Of a stretch of 45,299 nucleotides of DNA, positions 8,557-15,932 are shown piece by piece; the first letter of the stretch is position 1, and every line of letters starts with the position of its first letter. The notes below the pieces were generated by a model, which worked only from the letters and a program-made list of their open reading frames with translations, did no database searches and was not told the DNA's origin. Origin of the DNA: Rhizobium sp. Q54 (lineage in GTDB: Bacteria > Pseudomonadota > Alphaproteobacteria > Micropepsales > Micropepsaceae); contig CAMAPL010000018.1 of NCBI GenBank assembly GCA_945860165.1, forward strand, positions 1 through 45,299, in the 5' to 3' direction. Made by a program: the position numbers and the translations under genes.

Positions 8557-10469
8557 TCTGCGGCGACGGGCTCAGAGGCGGGCTCGCGTGCGCGCAGGCG
8601 CAACCGCCCCCCCAGGCTCAGCATGCCGCCCAGCGCCATCACCAGCGCGCCCAGCCAGATCAGCGGCGCCAGCGGCGAGACATAGGCCCGTATCGCGTAG
8701 CGTCCCTGGCCGCGGTCATCACCCAACGCCAGATAGAGATCCCGCAGGCCCGTGGTGCGGATTGCGGTATCGCTGACGGCTTGCCCTTCAGCGGCGTAAA
8801 GGCGCGTTTCGGGCTCGAGCATGGCCTTCACCTTGCCGCCGTCCATCAGCGCGATATGGGCGCGGTCGGCGAGATAGTTGGGGCCTTTTTCCTGCGTCAC
8901 GCCATCGAAGCGCAGGGTGTAAGGCCCGACGGTCATGGTCTGGCCGGGCGCAAGAACCTGCAGCGCCTCGCTGCGCCAGGCGGCGGTGCCCGTCACGCCC
9001 AGCAAGGTGACGCCAAGGCCGGCATGGGCGAGAGCTGCGGCGAAAGCCGAAGCGCGCGCACCTTTGCGCTTGCGCAGGTCGAGGATCGAAGCGCCGATCA
9101 GCCAACCCGCCACGGCGAAAGCGCCGGTGGCGGCGACGCCGCGCGGACTGACAAAGGCCAGCACCGACACGGCGGCAATGCCCGCCAGCCCCAGCGCCGG
9201 ATACAGCGAGCGCCAGGCGGTCTTCAGGTCGCCGCGCTTCCATCCCAGCTTCGGTCCGAACGGCACCAACAGCAGGAGCGCGAAGAAAATCGGGGCAAAG
9301 GTCAGGGCATAATAAGGCGGGCCGACGGTGATCTTGGTGCCGGTCAGGGCATCCAGCACAAGGGGATAGAGCGTGCCGACAAAAACACAGGCGCAGGCCG
9401 CCACCAGGAACACATTGTTCAGCACCAGGCTGGTCTCGCGGCTGACCGGATCGAAGGCAGCGCCGCCCTGCAGGGTCGGGGCGCGCCATGCGAACAGGGC
9501 CAGCGCCCCGCCGATTGCCAGCGCGATCAGGATCATGATGAAGAAGCCGCGGGTGGGATCACTGGCGAAGGCATGCACCGACGACAGCACGCCGGAGCGC
9601 ACCAGAAAGGTGCCGATCAGCGACATGGAAAAGCCCGCGATCGCCAGCAGCAGGGTCCAGGTGCGGAAGGCGCCACTTTTTTCGGTGGCCAGCGCAGAAT
9701 GCAGCAGCGCTGTGGCGATCAGCCAGGGCATCAGCGACGCATTTTCCACCGGATCCCAGAACCAGAAACCGCCCCAGCCCAGTTCGTAATAGGCCCACCA
9801 CGAACCCAGCGCGATGCCGCAGGTCAGGGAAATCCAGGCGATCAGCATGAAAGGCCGCGCCGCCCGCGCCCAGCCTTCTTCACCCACCATCAACGCGGCG
9901 GCGGCATAGGCGAAAGAGGCCGACAGTCCGACATAGCCCGCATAGAGCATGGGTGGATGCACCGCTAGGCCGATATCCTGCAGCAGCGGCGTGAGTCCGG
10001 CACCTTCGAACGGCATCGGGTCCAGCCGCACGAACGGATTGGAGGTGAAGAGAATAAAGAGAATGAAGGCGGCCGCGAGCAGGCCCTGAATGCCCAGCGC
10101 GCCACTGGTCAACCGTTCGCCGCCGCGCTGCAAACCCGCCACCAGCCCGGCATAGATCGCCAGCACCAGCACCCACAAAAGCATGGAGCCTTCATGGTTC
10201 CCCCAAACGCCGCTGATCTTGTAGATCATCGGTTTCAAAGTGTGGGAATGGTTCGCGACCAGCGCGATTGAAAAATCCGATACGACGAAGGCATAGGTCA
10301 GTGTGGCAAAGGCCAGCACCACGAACACCAAGAGGCCCATGGCCGCGCCATTAGCTATGCTACGGGCAGCGTGCGCATCGGCGCGCGCACCGAAAAAGCC
10401 CGCGGCCGCCATGACCAGCGACAGCGCCAGGGCGAAGCACAGCGCCAGCTGCCCCAGCTCACCGGTCAT
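8553..10469 (-). CDS. ccmF: Heme lyase subunit CcmF (CycK)
   Basis: 638 residues with many transmembrane helices. The diagnostic heme-handling WWD region is present as GWGGFWFWDPVENASLMPWL, and conserved histidines lie in NHSHT and NHEGSM. CcmF passes heme from CcmE to apocytochrome c together with CcmH. The start overlaps the ccmE stop by ATGA and the end overlaps ccmH, so ccmE-ccmF-ccmH is one tightly coupled operon. Length is normal for the family. Confidence 0.95.
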   Translation of the reverse strand: MTGELGQLALCFALALSLVMAAAGFFGARADAHAARSIANGAAMGLLVFVVLAFATLTYAFVVSDFSIALVANHSHTLKPMIYKISGVWGNHEGSMLLWVLVLAIYAGLVAGLQRGGERLTSGALGIQGLLAAAFILFILFTSNPFVRLDPMPFEGAGLTPLLQDIGLAVHPPMLYAGYVGLSASFAYAAAALMVGEEGWARAARPFMLIAWISLTCGIALGSWWAYYELGWGGFWFWDPVENASLMPWLIATALLHSALATEKSGAFRTWTLLLAIAGFSMSLIGTFLVRSGVLSSVHAFASDPTRGFFIMILIALAIGGALALFAWRAPTLQGGAAFDPVSRETSLVLNNVFLVAACACVFVGTLYPLVLDALTGTKITVGPPYYALTFAPIFFALLLLVPFGPKLGWKRGDLKTAWRSLYPALGLAGIAAVSVLAFVSPRGVAATGAFAVAGWLIGASILDLRKRKGARASAFAAALAHAGLGVTLLGVTGTAAWRSEALQVLAPGQTMTVGPYTLRFDGVTQEKGPNYLADRAHIALMDGGKVKAMLEPETRLYAAEGQAVSDTAIRTTGLRDLYLALGDDRGQGRYAIRAYVSPLAPLIWLGALVMALGGMLSLGGRLRLRAREPASEPVAAE

Positions 10470-10909
10470 ACGCCGCCTTCCTTCCAGCGGCCGCTGCGCT
10501 TGAGAGAGTCGACCACTTCGGGCGGCATGTATTTTTCATCGTGCTTGGCCAACACTTCCTTGGCCTCAAAAATGCCGCCCGCGCTCAGCACGCCGGTTGT
10601 GACCACGCCCTGACCCTCGTGGAACAGCGCCGGCAGGACACCCGAGAACGTCACCGGCACGGTGCTCTTGCCGTCGGTGATGGCAAAGCGCACGCCCGCG
10701 CCCGCGCCATGCGCCACGCTGCCCTGCTGCACCAGCCCACCCAGACGGAACGGCACGCCGGGGGCGATCTTCTGATCCGCGATATCGGTGGGGCTGCGGA
10801 AGTACATGGTGTTCTGGCCCAGGCCGTAAATTACCACCACCGCCAGCACTGCGCCCACCGCGACCAGCGCGGCGGCGAAAGCAAGGCGGCGCTTTTTCTT
10901 GACTGTCAT
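10466..10909 (-). CDS. ccmE: Heme chaperone CcmE (CycJ)
   Basis: 147 residues. A single N-terminal membrane helix (about 8-28) anchors the protein facing the periplasm. The C-terminal domain has the OB-fold-like segments FRLGGLVQQGSV and VTFSGVLPALFHEGQGVV, and the heme-binding motif LAKHDEKYMPPE, with the His that binds heme covalently and the Tyr four residues on. The gene overlaps ccmF downstream and directly follows the stop of a small His-rich gene upstream, so it appears to be the second gene of the transcript. Confidence 0.95.
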   Translation of the reverse strand: MTVKKKRRLAFAAALVAVGAVLAVVVIYGLGQNTMYFRSPTDIADQKIAPGVPFRLGGLVQQGSVAHGAGAGVRFAITDGKSTVPVTFSGVLPALFHEGQGVVTTGVLSAGGIFEAKEVLAKHDEKYMPPEVVDSLKRSGRWKEGGV

Positions 10910-11254
10910 CTAGTGATGAATGCCGCGATGCAGAATCTGGTCGGCGATGCCCGTGTCATAATCCAGCCCTTGTGGCGTCAGTGCAATCTGGTGGGGATAC
11001 TCGCACTTGATCAGGCCCTTGCGCGAGAGCGCGTTCCACACTTTCTCATTTTCCAGGCCGGTAGCATCGCTGCCCCGCACGGTGGCGTCGCCCAGGTGAA
11101 AATGGTCGCCATGGGCATGCGGGAACTGGGTGATGGCGGCATCGCCGTCCGGCGTCTGGGCCGCCGCGCCAGGAATCTGCGCAATCGCCTGAAGCAAGGT
11201 CAGGGTCCGCAATTGCAGCGGATTCAGCTTGGACGGATTGGCTTTCGGCGACAT
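10910..11254 (-). CDS. Conserved small His-rich protein, function unknown, first gene of the ccm operon
   Basis: 114 residues from the ATG at 11254 (a TTG at 11281 is possible). No signal peptide or membrane helix. It has an N-terminal helix-rich part (LNPLQLRTLTLLQAIAQ), a His cluster (PHAHGDHFHLGD), a segment like a small winged-helix (VWNALSRKGLIKCEYP) and a His-rich end (DTGIADQILHRGIHH). I recall similar uncharacterised proteins in other alphaproteobacteria but no known role. It ends one base before ccmE begins, where many relatives have ccmI (cycH), so it may be co-transcribed with the heme-handling genes. A link to metal or heme is only suggested by the histidines. Ends in TAG. Confidence 0.7.
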   Translation of the reverse strand: MSPKANPSKLNPLQLRTLTLLQAIAQIPGAAAQTPDGDAAITQFPHAHGDHFHLGDATVRGSDATGLENEKVWNALSRKGLIKCEYPHQIALTPQGLDYDTGIADQILHRGIHH

Positions 11255-11328
11255 GAACAACCTTGGAAAGAAAACGGCCAAACCTTACAGTCCGGCCGCT
11301 TCTCTAGCAAAGACCAGTTTGACGCGCG

Positions 11329-12144
11329 TTAGCGGTGACGCCCGCCGCCGCGCCCACCGCGGAAACCGCGATTATGTCCCCAGCCGCGCTGGCCGCCGAA
11401 CCCGAAGCCCAGCGAAAAGCTAGAGCCGTAATAGGGGGCATAGCCGCCATAACCATAGCCGCCATAGGGACGGTAATAGGGCTGCGGCGGAGGGCCATAG
11501 GCATAGCCGCCATAGGGACGGTAATAGGACTGCGGCGGAGGGCCATAGGCATAGCCGCCGCCATAGACGCGATCATAATAGTCGTCGTCATAGGCCGGGC
11601 GACGATCATCATAGGCGCTGCGCGAACCGCTATCGGCCTGGTGCATGCAGGCATAATAGGCGGAGGAATAATCCGCCTCGACATCCCGCGCCGCACGGCG
11701 GGCATTGTCCGCGCCAACGGCGGTGCCGGCCAGAAGACCCGCGCCCGCACCGATGGCGGCGCCGGTTCCCGCATTGCCGCCGGTGGCACTGCCGATGATG
11801 GCGCCCAGGGCAGCGCCGCCCAAGGTGCCGCCGATGCTGCCGCGCACCTGTTCATCGCGCGCCGCTTCGCGCGGCGTGGTGTAGCCGGTGCGCGCCGCCG
11901 CATCGCGGCGGCAGAAAATGTCGCGGTCGCGCTGCTGGTCGGCCGTGACCTGCGCCCGCGGATTGGCCTGGCGCTCGGAAACCGGCGGCCCACGGTCATT
12001 GTCGTCATAGCGGTCATTGTCATAGTCGGGCGCGCTGCGCGAGGTATCGGACAGATTGGCGGGCGGCGAAGTCGCCGGTTGCGCCAACGCGGTTCCGCCC
12101 AGCAGGGCGAGCGTCAAAGCGGCGATAAGCAATGTGCGGAACAT
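11329..12144 (-). CDS. Secreted glycine-zipper protein with tyrosine/proline/glycine-rich repeats
   Basis: 271 residues from the ATG at 12144 (MFRTLLIAALTLALLGG, signal peptide cleaved after about ALAQ). A polar spacer rich in Asp/Asn/Tyr comes first, then a region with IFCRRDAAARTGYTTPREA. The glycine-zipper segment (about 105-145: GGTLGGAALGAIIGSATGG, GAAIGAGAGLLAGTAVG) could insert in or span the outer membrane. The end is low complexity: two 16-residue PPPQ-YYRPYGGY-YG repeats followed by a Gly/Arg/Phe-rich tail. Similar proteins are common in alphaproteobacterial envelopes without known roles. It stands alone, 75 bases upstream of the His-rich gene. An in-frame ATG five codons upstream (12159) is the alternative start. 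Confidence 0.8.
   Translation of the reverse strand: MFRTLLIAALTLALLGGTALAQPATSPPANLSDTSRSAPDYDNDRYDDNDRGPPVSERQANPRAQVTADQQRDRDIFCRRDAAARTGYTTPREAARDEQVRGSIGGTLGGAALGAIIGSATGGNAGTGAAIGAGAGLLAGTAVGADNARRAARDVEADYSSAYYACMHQADSGSRSAYDDRRPAYDDDYYDRVYGGGYAYGPPPQSYYRPYGGYAYGPPPQPYYRPYGGYGYGGYAPYYGSSFSLGFGFGGQRGWGHNRGFRGGRGGGRHR
11458..11553. repeat. Two tandem 48-bp repeats inside the glycine-zipper gene
   Basis: The two 48-base units (11458-11505 and 11506-11553) differ at one position. They encode the PPPQ-YYRPYGGY 16-residue repeats, and a third degenerate unit borders them. Such near-identical in-frame repeats can change in number without breaking the gene. Confidence 0.85.
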
Positions 12145-12328
12145 TGGGAACGTCTCCACAAATTTCTCGTCTTGCCCTTAGACAAGGGTAATCAAGAGAC
12201 AATGTAAAACGTTTAATGTCTATTAAAAAATTTGACAGGAAACCGGCTGCCGTTCATCCACCGTTCAGACAGGATTTGAAAGGTTACAGTGGCTAGGCGG
12301 CTGCGGCGGAGCCGCACATTAAACAGCT

Positions 12329-12354
12329 AAGCTGCCGCTATGCAGCGGCAGCTT
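12329..12354 (-). terminator. Strong hairpin at the end of the 12338-12616 gene
   Basis: AAGCTGCCGCT and AGCGGCAGCTT pair perfectly around a 4-base loop. The stem contains the stop codon of the minus-strand gene and is followed by TTAGCTGTTTAATG on that strand. It may be a terminator, though the T run is interrupted. A smaller GC hairpin (GCGGC...GCCGC) follows at about 12299-12315. Confidence 0.5.
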
Positions 12355-12616
12355 GAGCGGCCTTGCCACGGCGGCGCAGCATGGCCGCCTCCTCGTCGCT
12401 GAACAGGATAGTGGTGAGTTCCACGCACAATTCAAACTGCGCGTTGAAGGTTTCTGCGCGGGCGGGATCGGTCTTCAAGGCCCTGACCACATACTCATTG
12501 TAGCGCTTGAACGCGGTGCAAAGATCTTCATAGGTGGCCTTCTGCTTGGCAGCGAAAGACGCGGCGGCGGCAAAGTTGCAGCTGCCCGCCACCAGCCGCG
12601 CATAGCGTTTGGTCAT
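12338..12616 (-). CDS. Small protein of unknown function, second gene of a pair
   Basis: 92 residues from MTKRYARLVAGSC; the ATG overlaps the stop of the upstream gene (ATGA), which decides the start. The sequence is helix-rich with an Ala stretch (NFAAAASFAAKQKATYEDL) and a basic, Ala-rich end. There is no signal peptide or membrane helix. I do not recognise a family. Tight coupling suggests it works with the product of 12613-12936. Its stop codon lies inside a hairpin. Confidence 0.6.
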   Translation of the reverse strand: MTKRYARLVAGSCNFAAAASFAAKQKATYEDLCTAFKRYNEYVVRALKTDPARAETFNAQFELCVELTTILFSDEEAAMLRRRGKAAQAAAA

Positions 12617-12936
12617 GTCATGCCCTTTCGCGCACGAATGCCGGCCGAAATCGGCGCCCGCTCGCCCAACAGGCGCTTGCCCCATTCGCCGTCGCGCTTG
12701 AGCTCAATTTCCTTGACAATATGGCTGGAGAGATCGGCGAAGGTCTTGACCTCGTCCATCAGCACCTCGGCGTCGAACAGGGGGGGACGCGTCGCCTGGA
12801 TGGAGTTTTTCAGCGTGTCCATGCGGTCGAAAAGGATTTCGCCCACTAGGCCCATATCGGTCTTGGCGATCAGCGTTTCGTCATTTTTGCGCGAGATCAT
12901 CATCGGCAGGCACAACGCTTCCAACGGCCGGTTCAT
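12613..12936 (-). CDS. Small protein of unknown function, first gene of a pair
   Basis: 107 residues from MNRPLEALCLPMMISRKNDE; longer frames run into the hairpin at 13014-13041 and are unlikely. It is predicted soluble and mostly helical, with charged segments (FDRMDTLKNSIQA, VKTFADLSSHIVKEIELKRDGEW). The end is basic. I do not recognise a family. It overlaps the following gene by 4 bases. A regulator- or structural-type role is possible but nothing in the sequence decides. Confidence 0.55.
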   Translation of the reverse strand: MNRPLEALCLPMMISRKNDETLIAKTDMGLVGEILFDRMDTLKNSIQATRPPLFDAEVLMDEVKTFADLSSHIVKEIELKRDGEWGKRLLGERAPISAGIRARKGMT

Positions 12937-13013
12937 CTGCCGCCTGTAAGCAACAGTCTTGAGGACCAAGGTCCGTGGTATGCCCCTCCCCATAGGACCC
13001 CAGACCGTCAAGT

Positions 13014-13041
13014 GAAGCCCGCGTCGCAAGACGCGGGCTTC
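13014..13041. terminator. Perfect 12-bp hairpin between the PQQ dehydrogenase gene and the small gene pair
   Basis: GAAGCCCGCGTC and GACGCGGGCTTC pair without mismatch around GCAA. It lies downstream of the minus-strand dehydrogenase stop (13090) and upstream of the next minus-strand gene, so it most likely ends the dehydrogenase transcript. The richer T run (TTCTTTGCTTT) is on the plus strand, where no gene ends. Confidence 0.65.
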
Positions 13042-13089
13042 TTTGCTTTCAGGCGTCGGTGTGAAGAAGCCTGACCCCGATCTTCCTTC

Positions 13090-15240
13090 TCAACGAGAAG
13101 CTCCCCGCAGCAAGTACGCCCTGATGTCTTCAACCTCTTGCTCATTCAGGAAAGCGGCAAAGCTTGTCATGCCCCGGCTCTCCAACAAGCCATCAAAAAC
13201 AACACGCTTGAATCTGGTTCTCGACGAAAGAACCGGAGAGCGGCGCAAATCCGGGTAAATGAAATTCTGACCGTGGCAAAACCGGCAGTACCGGTTATAG
13301 AACACATCTCCGGCCAAAGCGTCGCCCGTGGATGCCTCTGCCCTGGAAACATCCAGCGCCATTCGATTTGTCCGGATATGATCCGGCGCGATTTGCTTTC
13401 CGCCCAGCTTGAACACCAGCAATCGTCCGGGGACCGGCGTGTCGGTTCGGGTGGAATAGCCCTGCCCGTTGCCGCCGCCATTTCCCACCATCAGCGCCAC
13501 ATGCTGAACGCCGTCCAAGGCATAGCTTATCGGCGCCGCGATCGCGGAGGCGCCGAGCGGATAACTCCAAACCTCCCTGCCGCTCGCCGCGTCATAGGCT
13601 TTCAGATCATGCTTGACGCTTTGGAAGACGAGGCTGCCCGCGGTGGCCAAGACACCGCCCATGCCCCATTCCGGGTCCGAATATTTCACCGTCCAGCGGG
13701 CCCTGCGCGCGACCGGATCCCAGGCAATCAGCTCGCCGCTTAAAACAGACGGCAACGGATCGCCGGTGGCTGCGGCCCGGGCGCGTTGCAATGCGCCCGG
13801 TGCTGCTTGCTTTCCCGGCGCCACACCTTGAACGCCGACACCCCGGTTCTGGGTGCCGGGAATGTGCCGGTACTCTTCGGGATGGGACGGCGCGGCAAAA
13901 TTTCCGGTAACATTCAGCGCCGGAATATAGACAAGGCCCTCGATGGGATTGAACGCCATCGATTTCCAGCTATGCGCCCCAGGCGGACCGGGATTCTGGC
14001 GGCTGTTGCCGCCGGCGCCCCAGCGAACGCCGATACGCTCAACGGGCCTGCCGTTGCCAAGGTCCACGCCATGCGCCCAGTCAACCCACGGCGCCAGTTT
14101 GTCGGCCGACAGCAACTCTCCCGTCCCGGCATCCAGCACATAGAAAAAGCCGTTCTTGGGAGCCTGCATCACGACATGGCGTTTGGCGTCCTTAATAAAC
14201 AGATCAGCGATAATAAAGGGCTGGGTTGCGGTATAATCCCACGTATCGCCGGGCGTGGTCTGGTAATGCCAGACATACTTCCCCGTCTCAGGCTTCAGGG
14301 CCACAATCGATGATAGAAACAGATTGTCTCCTTTGCCTTGTGACCGGATGTGGTGGTTCCAGGGCGCGCCATTGCCCGTGCCGATCAGGAGATTGTTGCT
14401 ATCGGGATCATAGGTAATCGCATCCCAGGCCGTGCCGCCGCCACCGGATGTTTTCCAGACATCGCCGAACCAGGTCGCGTTGGCGGTCCTGGCAAATACC
14501 TCATCAGACGCAGCGCCATCCGGTTTGCCGTCCGGGTTTGGCGTCAGATAGAACCGCCATGCCTGCTTTCCAGTCTGCGCGTCGTAAGCGGAAACATAGC
14601 CCCTGACGCCATACTCCGAACCGCCATTGCCGATGATGACCTTGCCTTTCACGACCCGAGGTGCGCCCGTGATCGTGTAAGGCAGTTTTGGATCCGTGGT
14701 TTGTACCGACCATACGGGTTTTCCCGTCCTGCGATCCAAGGCGATCAACCGGCCGTCCAGCGCGCCGACAAAAATCCGGTCATTCCACAGTGCAGCACCC
14801 CGGTTGACCACGTCGCAGCAGGCTGCAAGCGCCGTCCTGCCGGAGACCTTGGGGTCGAAGGTCCAGAGCTGACGGCCGGTTCGGGCGTCAAAGGCATAGA
14901 CTTTTGACCAGGCTGTGGTCGTGTAGATAACGCCATCGGCAACAAGCGGCGTCGCCTCCTGACCACGGCTGGTGTCGAACTGCACCCACCAGGCAAGGCC
15001 CAATGTTCCAATGGTGAACTGGTTTATCTGCCGCAAGGGGCTGAAGCGCTGCTCAAAATAGGTCCGGCCATAAGTCAGCCAATCGCTACTCTCTTCCCCT
15101 TTTAAAAGGCGGTTGTGATCGACTGGACGGTAGGCGCCCACTTGAGCAGAGGACCCAGTCGCAAGCATTAGAACAAGCGCGGGAAAGATGACTCTGCCTA
15201 AATGTTTCCTCAGATTTCGGTACGCGCTGCCCGCCGACAT
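13090..15240 (-). CDS. Secreted PQQ-dependent quinohemoprotein dehydrogenase (alcohol dehydrogenase type)
   Basis: 716 residues. A signal peptide (about 1-33) is followed by an eight-bladed propeller domain with repeated W motifs (GRQLWTFDP, GKPVWSVQ, GKQAWRFY, GKYVWHYQT). The adjacent cysteine pair typical of PQQ enzymes is at 141-142 (AACCDVVNRG). A likely catalytic Asp lies in WVDWAHGVD. The C-terminal cytochrome c domain has one heme site (RYCRFCHGQNF) and a candidate axial Met (ESRGMTSF). This is the type II quinohemoprotein layout: periplasmic oxidation of an alcohol or related substrate, passing electrons to a respiratory cytochrome. No PQQ synthesis genes are nearby. Substrate unknown. 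It depends on the cytochrome c maturation genes in the same window. Confidence 0.9.
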   Translation of the reverse strand: MSAGSAYRNLRKHLGRVIFPALVLMLATGSSAQVGAYRPVDHNRLLKGEESSDWLTYGRTYFEQRFSPLRQINQFTIGTLGLAWWVQFDTSRGQEATPLVADGVIYTTTAWSKVYAFDARTGRQLWTFDPKVSGRTALAACCDVVNRGAALWNDRIFVGALDGRLIALDRRTGKPVWSVQTTDPKLPYTITGAPRVVKGKVIIGNGGSEYGVRGYVSAYDAQTGKQAWRFYLTPNPDGKPDGAASDEVFARTANATWFGDVWKTSGGGGTAWDAITYDPDSNNLLIGTGNGAPWNHHIRSQGKGDNLFLSSIVALKPETGKYVWHYQTTPGDTWDYTATQPFIIADLFIKDAKRHVVMQAPKNGFFYVLDAGTGELLSADKLAPWVDWAHGVDLGNGRPVERIGVRWGAGGNSRQNPGPPGAHSWKSMAFNPIEGLVYIPALNVTGNFAAPSHPEEYRHIPGTQNRGVGVQGVAPGKQAAPGALQRARAAATGDPLPSVLSGELIAWDPVARRARWTVKYSDPEWGMGGVLATAGSLVFQSVKHDLKAYDAASGREVWSYPLGASAIAAPISYALDGVQHVALMVGNGGGNGQGYSTRTDTPVPGRLLVFKLGGKQIAPDHIRTNRMALDVSRAEASTGDALAGDVFYNRYCRFCHGQNFIYPDLRRSPVLSSRTRFKRVVFDGLLESRGMTSFAAFLNEQEVEDIRAYLLRGASR

Positions 15241-15254
15241 GTTACACTCCTGTT

Positions 15255-15836
15255 CTACGTCTCGCTGCTAACGTCATTGCCCGCATAGGTGATCACCGCC
15301 TGGGTGAAATTCCATCCGCGCAAAATCTTCACCACCGCTTCCAGCGCGTCCTTCACCGCCCCGCGCTTGATAGCGTCCAGCATCTCTTCCGTGTTCATCG
15401 AGACGGTCGCCGCCTGGTGGCCGCGCGGTCCCGGCAGCGATACGAAGATGGGAACGGAATTCATCACCCCCGTGACCACAAAATCCTGGAACCAGTGCTG
15501 GCGGACGATCTTCAGCGGATTGCCGACTAGCATCAGCCCGATGCCGGTGGACAGATCGAAATCCTCCGAAATGCCTTGGGTCTCGACATAGGGCATGACG
15601 CCGGACCTGTCAGGCCGCCAGTCCTCGCCGAAAATCTCCACCGTGCGCCAGGCGCAGAAATATTCGCGGCAGATGGGATAGCGCGTTTCATACACGCCGC
15701 AGCCGGTGGCGGTGCAATGCCGGCAGGTGGCGCCGGATTTTTTCTGGATTTCCGGCTTGTTGATGGTCGGCCATGTGCAACACACCGTGCATGTGCCGCA
15801 GTCGCGCCCCGCCACCAATGTCATGCCGTCCCACAT
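15255..15836 (-). CDS. YkgJ-type cysteine-cluster protein (zinc/iron-chelating domain)
   Basis: 193 residues, rich in cysteine in its first 65: CGTCTVCC, then GATCRHCTATGCGVYETR and PICREYFCAW. This spacing matches the YkgJ (CxxCxxCC) family, thought to bind a metal cluster; no reaction is firmly known. The rest is a mixed alpha/beta region. Start is uncertain between ATG 15836 and ATG 15824 (MTLVAGRDCG). It lies 14 bases upstream of the dehydrogenase gene on the same strand, so the two may form an operon, but I would not infer a joint function. Ends in TAG. Confidence 0.8.
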   Translation of the reverse strand: MWDGMTLVAGRDCGTCTVCCTWPTINKPEIQKKSGATCRHCTATGCGVYETRYPICREYFCAWRTVEIFGEDWRPDRSGVMPYVETQGISEDFDLSTGIGLMLVGNPLKIVRQHWFQDFVVTGVMNSVPIFVSLPGPRGHQAATVSMNTEEMLDAIKRGAVKDALEAVVKILRGWNFTQAVITYAGNDVSSET

Positions 15837-15932
15837 GTCCCAACAGTGGCAGCTTCGGGAAAAACCCGCCAGTCCAACACCTTCGCGGCCGTACCTTGAA
15901 TCTGCCGCAAATATCAGTCAGCTATCCGCCAA

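Noticed and set aside
8457..9968. A 503-codon open frame antisense to ccmF
   Set aside because: ccmF is certain on the other strand. Long antisense frames are common opposite GC-rich genes with few stops; the product is low-complexity and unlike any family.
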